Origin: Acinetobacter albensis
GTDB lineage: Bacteria > Pseudomonadota > Gammaproteobacteria > Pseudomonadales > Moraxellaceae
Reading direction: 5' to 3'
DNA length: 64,000 bases
Assembly: GCF_900095025.1 (NCBI RefSeq)
Contig: NZ_FMBK01000012.1
Location: 1-64,000, forward strand
This document shows positions 10,661 through 19,151 of the stretch, in pieces. The notes under the pieces were generated by a model. That model saw nothing but the letters and a program-made list of their open reading frames with translations. It had not been told where the DNA came from and did no database searches. The position numbers and the translations under genes are program-made. Within the stretch, counting starts at the first letter, position 1. Each line of letters starts with the position of its first letter.

Positions 10661-11197
10661 ATGGTCAAAAATGCATTACAGGCCCAATTACTTAAAGCGG
10701 GCTTAGTTGACAATAAAAAGGCAAAAAAACTCTCTAAACAAGCTGTTCATGAGCAACGTACAGGTCAAAGTGAAGAAGCAGAGTTAAAAGCGAAAATTGC
10801 ACAAGATAAACAAGAAAAATTGGCTAAAGATCAAGCACTAGACCTCGAAAAAAAGCGTCTATTGCAAGGTAAGGAATTAAAAGCCGCTATTATTCAAATG
10901 ATTCATCAGCATAAAATTATGCAGACAGATGGCGATGTGTCTTATCAATTTATTGATGAAAGTAAAATCAAAAAAATGTATTTGAATCAACAAATTTATA
11001 ATGCGCTGGTTTCAGGTTCATTGGTGATTGCAAAAGATGGTGAAAGCTATGCAATTTTACCCAAAGCTCTGGCAGAGCGTATTAATGATAAAATGACGGG
11101 TTTTATTATTGTCAATAATTCTGAAAAAAATGAACAGATTACAGATGAAGAAGATCCCTACGCAGCCTATGTTATTCCTGATGACTTAATGTGGTGA
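10661..11197 (+). CDS. DUF2058 family protein (YaiL-like)
   Basis: A 178-residue highly charged protein. The N-terminal part MVKNALQAQLLKAGLVDNKK, then AKKLSKQ, is the hallmark of the DUF2058/YaiL family. It is followed by a Lys/Glu-rich probable coiled coil to about residue 70 and a C-terminal domain with QFIDESKIKKMYLN. The ATG at 10661 is chosen because the family starts there; an in-frame TTG 54 bp upstream would add residues that do not fit. YaiL-type proteins have been linked to nucleoprotein or ribosome-associated roles, but the function is not settled. An intrinsic terminator follows. Confidence 0.8.
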   Translation: MVKNALQAQLLKAGLVDNKKAKKLSKQAVHEQRTGQSEEAELKAKIAQDKQEKLAKDQALDLEKKRLLQGKELKAAIIQMIHQHKIMQTDGDVSYQFIDESKIKKMYLNQQIYNALVSGSLVIAKDGESYAILPKALAERINDKMTGFIIVNNSEKNEQITDEEDPYAAYVIPDDLMW

Positions 11198-11236
11198 TTA
11201 TTTTCACTTCTATTTTATTTAGTTTTTAAAAGCCTC

Positions 11237-11263
11237 AATGCTGATATCCGTATCGGCATTTTT
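11237..11263 (+). terminator. Terminator after DUF2058 gene
   Basis: AATGCTGATA and TATCGGCATT pair (one G-T wobble) around a TCCG loop and are followed by TTT. The remaining gap to 11497 is AT-rich and shows no convincing gene. Confidence 0.65.
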
Positions 11264-11497
11264 GTCATTCACGGTTCAAAAATTAGAGACTGACGCGCAA
11301 TCAAGCATGAAATATATAAGCCTAAACAAGAATAAAGAGACGTATTATTCATTTTCTTATTTTTCAACTTTTAAAACTTTGCAAAAAACAGGTTACTTCC
11401 TTTTGATTCATGTATATAAAACGTTATCTTTAATGATGTAATAAACATAACTATATAAACTATAAAGAATTTTTAATAAAGCTATTGAAGGTGTAAT

Positions 11498-12787
11498 TTG
11501 CAGCAGTTTAACTTTATTCAAAATATTCAAGATTGGTCAGATCAATATCCTTGGTTAGAAATGCTGACGTCTTTAACACTTTTGATTTTATTCGCTGTTT
11601 TGGCAAATTTAATTGCTAAACAAATCGTGGTACGTGGTATTCGAAAACTTGTCAGTAAGATGAAATCGGCAAATTCTCATATTTTTGCTCAACATAATGT
11701 GATTCGTCGAATTTCAAATATTGTGCCTGCGCTGGTGATCATGAATGGAATAGCCACAATTCCACACATTTCAGAAAAGCTAATCACAATTATCCAAATG
11801 GCGGCTCAAGCTTTTATCTTCTTGACTTTGGCTTTAGCAATTAGTGAATTTCTGAATATTTTTAATTTAATTTACCAACGTAATCCCAAGTCTAGAAATA
11901 AGCCGATTAAAGGCTATTTGCAACTGGTTAAGCTCATTCTTTATATTGTCTGCGGTTTAATGATTTTAGGTACATTCCTTAAAAAGGATGTGTTTACATT
12001 ACTTGCGGGTTTCGGTGCCATGGCTGCGGTGCTGATGTTGGTATTTCAGAATACGATTTTATCCTTGGTGGCCTCAGTACAAATTTCATCTTACGATATG
12101 GTGCGTATTGGCGATTGGATTGAAATGCCAACACTAAATGCAGATGGTGATGTCATTGATATGTCATTACATACGATTACCGTTCAAAATTTTGATAAAA
12201 CATTTACCACTATTCCGACCAACAAATTGGTAACAGATACCTTTAAAAATTGGCGTGGTATGGCTGATGCAGGCGTTCGACGTATCAAAAGATCGATTTT
12301 TATTGATCAGAGTAGCGTTCACTTTATGACACATGAAGAGCAACGTAAACTGAAAGAATTTTTATTATTAGATCAATATCTCAATACCAAAAATCAAGAG
12401 CTAGAAGTGTTCAATCAGCAATTGAGCAATCCATCACGTTATAATCAGCGCCGCTTGACCAATTTAGGTACATTTCGTGCCTATATAGAGTTTTACTTGA
12501 AACAACACTCAGGCATTGCTCAAAATCAATCCTTAATCATTCGTCAGCTGCAACCCACCAGTGAAGGATTGCCACTTGAAATCTATACTTTTACCAATAC
12601 GACAGCGTGGAAAAATTATGAAGAAATCCAGTCGGATATTTTTGATCACTTAATTGCCATTATTCCTGAATTTGGTTTACGCATTTACCAAGCTCCTGCC
12701 GGCATAGATTTTCAGACAATGCTGCCTTCTTCTGACATCAATGATTCAGACTTACATGATCTTCATCATGGTACATCTAAAGTTTAA
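11498..12787 (+). CDS. MscS family mechanosensitive ion channel
   Basis: A 429-residue membrane protein. There are about four hydrophobic helices before a conserved MscS pore-lining segment near residues 160-190 (LLAGFGAMAAVLMLVFQNTI). The beta domain follows with DWIEMP and VQNFDKTFTTIPTNKL, which is typical of the YbdG/MscM branch. The insert and C-terminal length also resemble YbdG. It should act as a tension-gated channel protecting against osmotic downshock. Translation appears to start at TTG 11498, preceded by a GAAGGTG ribosome site. A strong bidirectional terminator follows. Confidence 0.87.
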   Translation: MQQFNFIQNIQDWSDQYPWLEMLTSLTLLILFAVLANLIAKQIVVRGIRKLVSKMKSANSHIFAQHNVIRRISNIVPALVIMNGIATIPHISEKLITIIQMAAQAFIFLTLALAISEFLNIFNLIYQRNPKSRNKPIKGYLQLVKLILYIVCGLMILGTFLKKDVFTLLAGFGAMAAVLMLVFQNTILSLVASVQISSYDMVRIGDWIEMPTLNADGDVIDMSLHTITVQNFDKTFTTIPTNKLVTDTFKNWRGMADAGVRRIKRSIFIDQSSVHFMTHEEQRKLKEFLLLDQYLNTKNQELEVFNQQLSNPSRYNQRRLTNLGTFRAYIEFYLKQHSGIAQNQSLIIRQLQPTSEGLPLEIYTFTNTTAWKNYEEIQSDIFDHLIAIIPEFGLRIYQAPAGIDFQTMLPSSDINDSDLHDLHHGTSKV

Positions 12788-12836
12788 CCATTTTGAAGTT
12801 TGAGACTGTATTCCATTTTCTAAATTTAAAATAATT

Positions 12837-12870
12837 AAAAACCAAGCGCTCAATTGAGCGCTTGGTTTTT
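12837..12870. terminator. Symmetric bidirectional terminator
   Basis: A perfect palindrome, with ACCAAGCGCTCAA and TTGAGCGCTTGGT arms flanked by AAAA and TTTT. It can stop the MscS gene on the plus strand and the small minus-strand gene that converges on it. Confidence 0.9.
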
Positions 12871-12938
12871 ATCAATACTTTCACTTTTAGAGCTATAAAT
12901 TTTGATATCAAAGCGACTTAATTTGATACGAACTACGA

Positions 12939-13148
12939 TTAAAGAATAATTTCCCAAATAACAGCTTGATCTTCAACTTCATAAAATCCAATAATTTCAT
13001 GATGTTCATTAAATTTAGGAATAAACTCTTGATTGTGTAAGTCATAATATCCAGCATTATCTTGAGCTTTCGCTAAAGTGACTTCATCTCCAAGTACCTT
13101 GTTAATAGTACGTTGTTCACCAGACGTTGGTTTTTGAATGGTATACAT
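12939..13148 (-). CDS. Small hypothetical protein, 69 aa
   Basis: The ATG is preceded by AAGGAG at good spacing, which supports real translation. The 69-residue product is acidic, has no signal peptide or membrane segment, and ends in EDQAVIWEIIL. I do not recognise a family. It is a single gene bounded by the bidirectional terminator at 12837-12870 downstream and a divergent small secreted-protein gene upstream. Confidence 0.7.
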   Translation of the reverse strand: MYTIQKPTSGEQRTINKVLGDEVTLAKAQDNAGYYDLHNQEFIPKFNEHHEIIGFYEVEDQAVIWEIIL

Positions 13149-13371
13149 GAAATTTCTCCTTCATTATTTTTCTATCATAGCCATTCTAAATTGCTTTTTT
13201 GATTTCATTTATAAGGCAATCTGTAATGATTTAATTGTAAAAGATCATCTGTATAAGCAAAAAATATGGATAGAATTGAATCAAAACTTTTAAGTATTGT
13301 AAATTAGCGCTTAAAATTACGATTCACGTTGTATGATTCAATTTAATATTTAAAATTAAGGGATAAAAATA

Positions 13372-13692
13372 ATGAAATCGATTCATATTATTTTATTCAG
13401 CTTATGCTTTGCTTCTTATACGGCGCAGGCAAGTTCAGAACAAGCATGGAAAAAAAATGATCAGAACTTAAAAACAGCATGTATAAAAGCCAGTCAATTA
13501 AAAAAAACCAAGGTGGTCAGTGACATTATGCCCTTTGATGATCGTGTAGGATATTCAGCGATTCTGTTAGAAGGTCGCTATCCTCAAGCCCATATGAAAA
13601 ATCAGCTTGGACGAGAATTATGTTTATGGCAACGTACCAAACAGAAAGCGTTTATAGTTGAAGCAGATACATTATTAAAAACGAAAAAATAA
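13372..13692 (+). CDS. Small secreted hypothetical protein, 106 aa
   Basis: The protein begins with a clear Sec signal peptide (MKSIHIILFSLCFASYTAQA, cleavage after AQA). A mature part of about 86 residues contains two cysteines (TACIKASQ and RELCLWQR), possibly forming a disulfide. An AAGGGA ribosome site precedes the ATG. I do not recognise a named domain. It is probably periplasmic, a single-gene unit followed by a hairpin terminator. Confidence 0.75.
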   Translation: MKSIHIILFSLCFASYTAQASSEQAWKKNDQNLKTACIKASQLKKTKVVSDIMPFDDRVGYSAILLEGRYPQAHMKNQLGRELCLWQRTKQKAFIVEADTLLKTKK

Positions 13693-13777
13693 ATGTACAA
13701 TTGAATGATACTGTTGGAAAACACTTAAATTGAGTAATGTCAGTTCATCATGATATTGACTGACGTTAAAATAAATT

Positions 13778-13806
13778 AAAAGCGTAAAATCAACAGTTAC
13801 GCTTTT
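13778..13806. terminator. Bidirectional terminator
   Basis: AAAAGCGTAA and TTACGCTTTT pair around a 9-nt loop. It lies between the convergent small secreted-protein gene and the BLUF gene and can serve both. Confidence 0.8.
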
Positions 13807-13842
13807 GAAGAAATTATAGCATCAAAACTCTTTAACTAACCG

Positions 13843-14307
13843 TTAGGCAGTACTATCTAACTCAGAATCCTGAATTTTTAGGGTTTCAAAACCATCTGGC
13901 TGTTTACTCAAGAGTTCAATAAAAAGTGGAATAGTTTTCAAATTTAATAAATAAGGATTGAAATCATCAAGATGATGTTCAGAAAAGAAGTTTAAAACTT
14001 CTTTGTGAAAAATAGCATATTTCATATGCCAGTCAGTAAAAATGCGGGTCTCAATATTTTCTAAAGACAAAATTTCACAATTTTCATGACGAGGATCTCT
14101 TAAAATTTTCTTGTAAAAAAGATGTTCTACTGTGTCTTTTTCACCTTCTAAGCACTGTACAAAATAATTATTGCCATAATACAACGCGCCATAAATGCGG
14201 TTCGGTCCATTAAAATTTAAGGCCTCAGTCAAAATATTGTACAACTCATTCATGGAATTCGCGGTACTTTTTAATTTACTTACATATAATAATCTTATGT
14301 CATTCAT
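13843..14307 (-). CDS. BLUF-domain blue-light photosensor (BlsA-like)
   Basis: A 154-residue stand-alone BLUF protein, the size of Acinetobacter BlsA. The flavin-binding residues are in place: Tyr8 in LLYVSK, Gln51 in NNYFVQCLEG, and Trp93 and Met95 in TDWHMKYA. BLUF domains bind FAD and signal blue light by a hydrogen-bond shift around the Tyr-Gln pair. Short BLUF proteins in Acinetobacter act by protein-protein contact and affect motility, biofilm and iron or catabolic genes. No output domain is fused. The upstream minus-strand DNA is long and structured (see 14308-14740), which could be a regulated leader. Confidence 0.88.
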   Translation of the reverse strand: MNDIRLLYVSKLKSTANSMNELYNILTEALNFNGPNRIYGALYYGNNYFVQCLEGEKDTVEHLFYKKILRDPRHENCEILSLENIETRIFTDWHMKYAIFHKEVLNFFSEHHLDDFNPYLLNLKTIPLFIELLSKQPDGFETLKIQDSELDSTA

Positions 14308-15669
14308 AGTATTTACCTAATTACTTTTTAAAATCTGAATAAAATTCAAAAAATGAATTGATACAGACATTTTCTATACACATGACATAAGCTTAAAAAA
14401 AATGATTCCAATCATAATTTAGACTTCGAATGGCACTGATTGTTATATAAAAGAGTGGTTTAAAGTCTATCCTTTCTAATCTATAGACTTAAACAGATGA
14501 TCACCAAGATCATTTACTTAGTCTCGATGAAACCACTCACTTTACCTTTACTGCCAACCATTAAAATGGTTGTTCCTCCAAACTTGACTAGGTATTGAAA
14601 TCAAGTAGTGCTCTCTGGTCTGTTGACAACAAACTAAACTTGTAAAACGTTGTAGGGCATTTAAATGACAATCATCATTTAACGATTGGATCAACCACAA
14701 ATTGCACTACGACCTCATGACTCATGAAGCGCGATAACAGCATTATTATATATTTAAATACCCCATTATTATACTAAATGATCAAATTACGCTTAGCATT
14801 CGGGCTGGTACAAGCCAATAAAAAGGCACTACACGATTTAAGATAAATGCTCATATCCTTAGAAAAGCGATTTAATTCATCATGATCCGAGCTGTTCATT
14901 TTGTGAGATGATTTTTTTTATACGTCAATTGAAGGCATTTTATTTTTGTATCTAATTACTCTTTTTGAATCCAATTTAACTTAATTCGCTGACTTAGCTC
15001 ATGTATTGCTGCTATTTAAGACATGCTAACTTGGCTGAATTGAATATCATATCGAGTTTGTTTTTTAAGACGCTAGGTTGTGCTTTAATCGTACTTTGTC
15101 TATAAAACTGAACGTTTTACTTTCTCTGAATATCAGGTAGCTCAGCATCATAAAGTTCCATCTGAAGTGTTCTGGACACGACTAAATATTTGCATGGGAA
15201 TTTTGTGTGTGTGCAAATAAAAGAGCAAATGCCCTATTGGGAATTAAAGGTATAAGTTATGTTGCAGTTGTTTAATTTTATCAATAAAAACAATAACTTA
15301 TTATTTATTAATTTCATCTAAGGTGTAAAAAAGGCGCAAAATTTTAAATTATTTAAAAGGAATGAATAAAAATGCAAACATGGCTTTACTTTTATATTGA
15401 ACTCACTGTGAAAAACAGGAAGTTTTTCTTATAAAGAAGTGGGTGATCTTTTTGGGGTATAAGGCTCAATGAAATATTGCTCTGCCACAATAATTTTATA
15501 CATGCTTATCATTTTACGACAAAAAAAACTCTATACGATGACCCAAGATGCCACTTTTTGACAGACTTATCATTTGATTAGTAAAGCTTTTACTCTAATA
15601 ATGTGAGCTATGTTTCAGAAAGGATCCGCTGAAACTATAAAAAAAATATTGCACTTTAGGGAAGTTAGT
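14308..15669. other. 1.36-kb gap with structured and decayed sequence
   Basis: No full-length gene is visible. The left part (14450-14740) holds several inverted repeats and a 15-codon minus-strand ORF. The right part holds short open stretches that look like decayed coding DNA. For example, at about 15128-15229 the plus strand reads EYQVAQHHKVPSEVFWTRL, and at 15427-15463 SYKEVGDLFGV; both resemble helix-turn-helix pieces interrupted by stops. I could not assign them to a family. Confidence 0.5.
14514..14572 (-). promoter_or_regulatory. Mini-ORF with start codon in a hairpin, upstream of the BLUF gene
   Basis: On the minus strand a GGAGG ribosome site is followed by a perfect 8-bp hairpin (CAACCATT/AATGGTTG, 14555-14572) whose 3' arm contains the ATG of a 15-codon ORF, MVGSKGKVSGFIETK, stop at 14514-14516. 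Another imperfect stem (ATAGACTT/AAGTCTAT type) lies at 14459-14491. It could be a leader of the BLUF transcript or an independent small RNA; there is no direct evidence of transcription. Confidence 0.35.
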
Positions 15670-16767
15670 ATGAGTCAAATTTTTAAAATAGTAGTACCTT
15701 TCGCATGCTTGTTATCTGCAAATTTAGCTTACGCAGATTCTACAAATTACAAGCGTTGGGCGGTCAGTGCGGGTTGGATGCATGTGATGCCACAGGGAAA
15801 AGCCAATTCCACCCATGTCACAACTAGTGTTGAAGAAGGCGGCAGCTATGGCGTTGGGTCATTATGGGGTGCGGATCTTGGGAAATATGCAATTAATAGT
15901 GATGAATTAACTGGTATGGGCAAATTGATGTTTAACAGTTTTGTCAAAAACAGCCAAACAAAGCCTGAATATAAAGTACCTAACAGCCTCATGAATGGTG
16001 CGAAATCTGATATTTCAGGAATTTCAGATTATACTGCTACGGGTGGTATGGAAGCTGAAAATACTGATACCTTGGGCTTAACCCTGAGTTATTTTGTGAA
16101 TGATAATGTTTCTTTAGAATTGATCGGTGGCATTCCTCCAAAAGTCGATATTAAAGGTGTGGGTGAGATTAGAGCCGTTGCATTATCTACTGCTAATTCA
16201 CCTCCGCCACTTGGAACACCGCCTACTTATTTAAATGGTTTAAAACTGCTTAAAGATACCTTAATTACTGATCTTGGTGCACATGGTAAAGTTGCTGAAG
16301 TCACTGCTTGGACTCCAGCAGCTACCGTTAAATACCATTTTGGTACATCAGGCAAGGATCGATTCCGCCCATTTGTTGGAGCAGGTGTTACATATGGTCA
16401 TTTCAATAAATTAAAACTCAATAGCGGTGTAGAAGAAGACTTAATTCAAGCTGGCTATATGATTGATAATATTTTAAGTGGTCGTGCAGGAGAAGCGCTA
16501 CATGGCGGTAAAGGCAGTTCTACTGCCACGCCTGAAGTTAAGGTTAAAACTAGTGATGCTTTTGCACCGGTGTTTACTGCAGGCTTTACTTTTGACTTTA
16601 CAGAACGCTGGTTTTCCACAGGTTCATTAAGCTATATGCCTAACTTTAATAATGTGGCCACGGTTACAGTCACAGATACCACAACAGGAACAGAGTTGAT
16701 TAAATCGACCACTAAAATCGACTTAGACCCATTAGTGACTTATGTGGGTGTGGGCTACCGATTCTAA
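15670..16767 (+). CDS. OmpW family outer-membrane protein, long variant
   Basis: The 365-residue product has a signal peptide ending in LLSANLAYA and the OmpW features RWAVSAGWMHVMPQG at the mature N-terminus, LSYFVNDNVSLELIGG, PAATVKYHFG, and a C-terminal barrel strand YVGVGYRF with terminal Phe. OmpW proteins are eight-stranded channels for small hydrophobic molecules, usually about 210 residues. Here long inserts (roughly residues 30-105 and 150-200, plus 240-290) would extend the loops. The ATG at 15670 is chosen because it follows AGGGA and starts the signal peptide; an upstream in-frame ATG at 15610 adds a charged stretch that would spoil it. Confidence 0.82.
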   Translation: MSQIFKIVVPFACLLSANLAYADSTNYKRWAVSAGWMHVMPQGKANSTHVTTSVEEGGSYGVGSLWGADLGKYAINSDELTGMGKLMFNSFVKNSQTKPEYKVPNSLMNGAKSDISGISDYTATGGMEAENTDTLGLTLSYFVNDNVSLELIGGIPPKVDIKGVGEIRAVALSTANSPPPLGTPPTYLNGLKLLKDTLITDLGAHGKVAEVTAWTPAATVKYHFGTSGKDRFRPFVGAGVTYGHFNKLKLNSGVEEDLIQAGYMIDNILSGRAGEALHGGKGSSTATPEVKVKTSDAFAPVFTAGFTFDFTERWFSTGSLSYMPNFNNVATVTVTDTTTGTELIKSTTKIDLDPLVTYVGVGYRF

Positions 16768-16777
16768 TTTGTAGAAA

Positions 16778-16841
16778 TGAGTAAGAAGAAAATACTTTCT
16801 TCTTACTCAATAATTAACAAAATAGCCCTCACTTGAGGGCT
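16778..16841 (+). terminator. Two hairpins after the OmpW-like gene
   Basis: The first hairpin pairs GAGTAAGAAGAAA with TTTCTTCTTACTC (16779-16808). The second pairs AGCCCTC with GAGGGCT (16824-16841). Neither has a long T run, but together they probably end the transcript. Confidence 0.55.
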
Positions 16842-16932
16842 TCTCTGAATCCATATCTTTCTCAATTAAAATAATCAATTAATTTATCTTGCAACTGCTC
16901 ATATATTGCGATCAAGCAGCTGCAAACTCTCA

Positions 16933-16954
16933 ATCATGCTGAGGGTTTTTTTTT
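16933..16954 (+). terminator. Hairpin with T run
   Basis: CTCTCA and TGAGGG pair (one wobble) around a short loop and are followed by nine T. It would end plus-strand transcription coming from the OmpW-like gene. Confidence 0.5.
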
Positions 16955-16957
16955 GAT

Positions 16958-17098
16958 TTATTTTTGTTCTTTCAATGGCTGCTCAGGTTCTTCATTTGGC
17001 TTTTTCTGTGGATTAGGGTTTTGATAGGTCTTCTGATCCCCCTTGTCATCATTCGATTCTTTATGCGGATTTGATTCTTGATCTTGCTTGCTAGTCAT
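16958..17098 (-). CDS. Small hydrophilic protein, 46 aa
   Basis: A 46-residue ORF starting with MTSKQDQESN and ending PLKEQK. The ATG at 17098 follows a GAGGAA ribosome site. The product is almost entirely charged or polar (Lys, Glu, Asp, Gln, Asn, Pro), with no hydrophobic core, so it is probably intrinsically disordered. I do not recognise a function. The composition and the good ribosome site argue for a real gene rather than a chance frame. Confidence 0.6.
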   Translation of the reverse strand: MTSKQDQESNPHKESNDDKGDQKTYQNPNPQKKPNEEPEQPLKEQK

Positions 17099-17185
17099 AT
17101 CGACTTCCTCATTTTATATAACTAACAAATAGATATGACATGTACAGCTCAGCATCAATAAGATTTATGTTACGCATGATGTTTT

Positions 17186-17241
17186 AATTCACACATCGCA
17201 CACAAACAGTGACATGCACTTTTGTTGAAATCGAATGCGCT
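17186..17241 (+). repeat. 56-bp direct repeat, copy 1
   Basis: This segment (starting AATTCACACATCG) matches 19060-19115 at 51 of 56 positions in the same orientation. The two copies flank the beta-lactamase gene. Copy 2 lies just downstream of the phage amidase gene. Confidence 0.85.
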
Positions 17242-17448
17242 ATACAACATGACATTACCGCTTAACTTAATTTCCTGCCACACCACATTTACTTAAGTGC
17301 ATCTTTTTGATGCTTAAAATAAGTTTTACACCCTTCTAAGAAATCTTTATTAACATTGAAACAGTTAAACAAATGGTTTATTTGAAAATAAATCGCTTAT
17401 TTCGCATAAGATGTATTATGTTGATTCTAGGGAATCTTAAAACTATGA

Positions 17449-17664
17449 CAAATAGAGTTAAGAGAAATATTTATTCATGGATGTAATGAGAAAATTGAGA
17501 AAAAAGGAGATAACGTTGGTTTATCTTTCTATGCCTTTTTCAAGAATAAAAACGATAATCCTGAGCTCTTAATGGAAGCAGCTAGTTGGTGGATCATGCA
17601 ACATAAATTAGATCATTTTGAAAAAGCTGTAAAAATTAAAGCTCTTGTTTTAAGTGAGTCTTAG
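17449..17664 (+). pseudogene. Frame-shifted small gene
   Basis: A 71-codon open frame lacks a start codon but reads like protein, including NVGLSFYAFFKNKNDNPELL followed by MEAASWWIMQHKLDHF and the end VLSES. An ATG lies one base out of frame at 17445-17447, so a single inserted base near the start codon would explain it. The product looks like a small helical phage or accessory protein that I do not recognise. It sits between copy 1 of the repeat and the beta-lactamase. Confidence 0.45.
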
Positions 17665-17759
17665 CTTAACTCAGCATGATAGCTGTTATACGAAATTAAA
17701 AAGCCCTGATCTAATATTAAGGCTTCATATAATCCGTATTATATTAATTTTAGAACAAG

Positions 17760-18926
17760 TTAACTGCTTTTTATCGTATTAAAGACTTTATAGGCTGCCT
17801 TTATGCGTTCTTCATTGGGAATCTTTTTATTCATCAACATCACAAGCCCAAAATTTTCTTCTGGAACAAAGAAAACATAAGTTCCAAAACCATTCGTAGA
17901 ACCTGTTTTATGGAAAACTTTGGACTTTGCCTGAGTGGTTTCCTTTACAACTGGGTTTGATCGCATAACAACTTTTTCAGAATTACTTTCTTGTAAAATC
18001 TCTAAAGTTGTAGGATAAGAAAAAGTCTCCCACCCAAGTGCTTGTGTCATGTTTCCAAGCTTAAAATATCCTTTATGTGTTTCTAAAATAGCTTTCTTAA
18101 AATCAGAATTAGATTTTTCTGGATTCAAATTTTTATTTAAAAATTTAAGCATATCTGGAAGTGAAGATTTAACGCCATAAGCTTGAGCATCTAAAGCACC
18201 GGGGCTAACTCTAATAGGCTGATTCAGCTGATCATAACCAAAAGCATAATGTTCTTTTTGTTCTTTAGGCACATTGACATAAGTATGATTCATGTTAAAT
18301 TTTGGAAAAATCACATTTTCTAATAATGATGTGAAAGGAACTTTCATTGATCTTGCTGCTATTTCGCCAAACAATCCTATACTTGGGTTTGAATATTGAC
18401 GATATTGACCAGGGGAATTCTTGATATGCCAATTTTGGAAATATTCTAAAACCTGCTCATCTGTGTTTACATTATCTGGAAATTGTAATGGTAAGTTACC
18501 ACTCGTATAAGTTACTAATTCTAGTAAGCTAACCGTGTTAATCTCTGATTTTTGTAATGCAGGCCAATATTTACTTGGGTGATCTTGGAAAGATAGTTTA
18601 CCTTGGTTCTTAGCATAAGCACCTGCTGTTGCAGTAAAAATTTTACTTACAGAACCTAATTCAAAAATAGTCTGGCTATCAACCGCTTTATTATCAATAT
18701 CAGATTGAATACCATAATATTGTTCGTGATTTTTTCCCTTATAAATAACACCTACTGCCATTCCTAACACCCCATATTTTTCCATAAGTGGCTTAAATGA
18801 CTGATTGATTGTTGTCTCAATATTATCCTTATTTTTTTCCACATCATAAGCATTAGAATAGGTGCTCAATCCTATAGCCAAAGTAAAGAAGCTAAATCTA
18901 AAACTTTTCTTAGTTACAGATAACAT
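17760..18926 (-). CDS. Class C (ADC-like) beta-lactamase
   Basis: A 388-residue serine beta-lactamase with a signal peptide ([14 protein letters not shown], cleavage near residue 27). All class C motifs are present: SVSK at 92-95, YSN at 178-180 and KTG at 340-342. Stretches such as [20 protein letters not shown] and [15 protein letters not shown] are typical of the Acinetobacter-derived cephalosporinase family, although many positions differ. It hydrolyses beta-lactams, mainly cephalosporins, in the periplasm. The start is uncertain: ATG 18926, ATG 18941 and TTG 18944 are in frame. No ISAba-type promoter is visible upstream. It lies between 56-bp repeats next to prophage remains, unlike the usual chromosomal ampC setting. 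Confidence 0.9.
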   Translation of the reverse strand: MLSVTKKSFRFSFFTLAIGLSTYSNAYDVEKNKDNIETTINQSFKPLMEKYGVLGMAVGVIYKGKNHEQYYGIQSDIDNKAVDSQTIFELGSVSKIFTATAGAYAKNQGKLSFQDHPSKYWPALQKSEINTVSLLELVTYTSGNLPLQFPDNVNTDEQVLEYFQNWHIKNSPGQYRQYSNPSIGLFGEIAARSMKVPFTSLLENVIFPKFNMNHTYVNVPKEQKEHYAFGYDQLNQPIRVSPGALDAQAYGVKSSLPDMLKFLNKNLNPEKSNSDFKKAILETHKGYFKLGNMTQALGWETFSYPTTLEILQESNSEKVVMRSNPVVKETTQAKSKVFHKTGSTNGFGTYVFFVPEENFGLVMLMNKKIPNEERIKAAYKVFNTIKSS

Positions 18927-19059
18927 TCCTAGTATTTCCATCAATTATGCAAACCGCTATTTTGCCATCTATCTAAAATCTACTATTTAATAATTATATT
19001 AATTTCCATCCATTTAACATAATGGCGCTTATACGAAACAGTCCTCATTTAATTTCATT

Positions 19060-19115
19060 AATTCACACACTGAACACAAACAGTGACATGTACTTTTGTT
19101 GAAATCGAATGAGCT
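19060..19115 (+). repeat. 56-bp direct repeat, copy 2
   Basis: It matches 17186-17241 with five substitutions and no gaps. It lies between the upstream end of the beta-lactamase gene and the 3' end of the amidase gene. Confidence 0.85.
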
Positions 19116-19151
19116 TTGCAGCCTGAAAGTAGGATGCACAGCGTTAAAAGC

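Noticed and set aside
11238..11441. 67-codon plus-strand ORF after the DUF2058 gene
   Set aside because: It begins inside the terminator hairpin, has no ribosome site and its composition is that of random AT-rich DNA.
17186..19115. Composite transposon around the beta-lactamase
   Set aside because: The flanking repeats are only 56 bp, in direct orientation, lack terminal inverted repeats and no transposase is encoded between or beside them.
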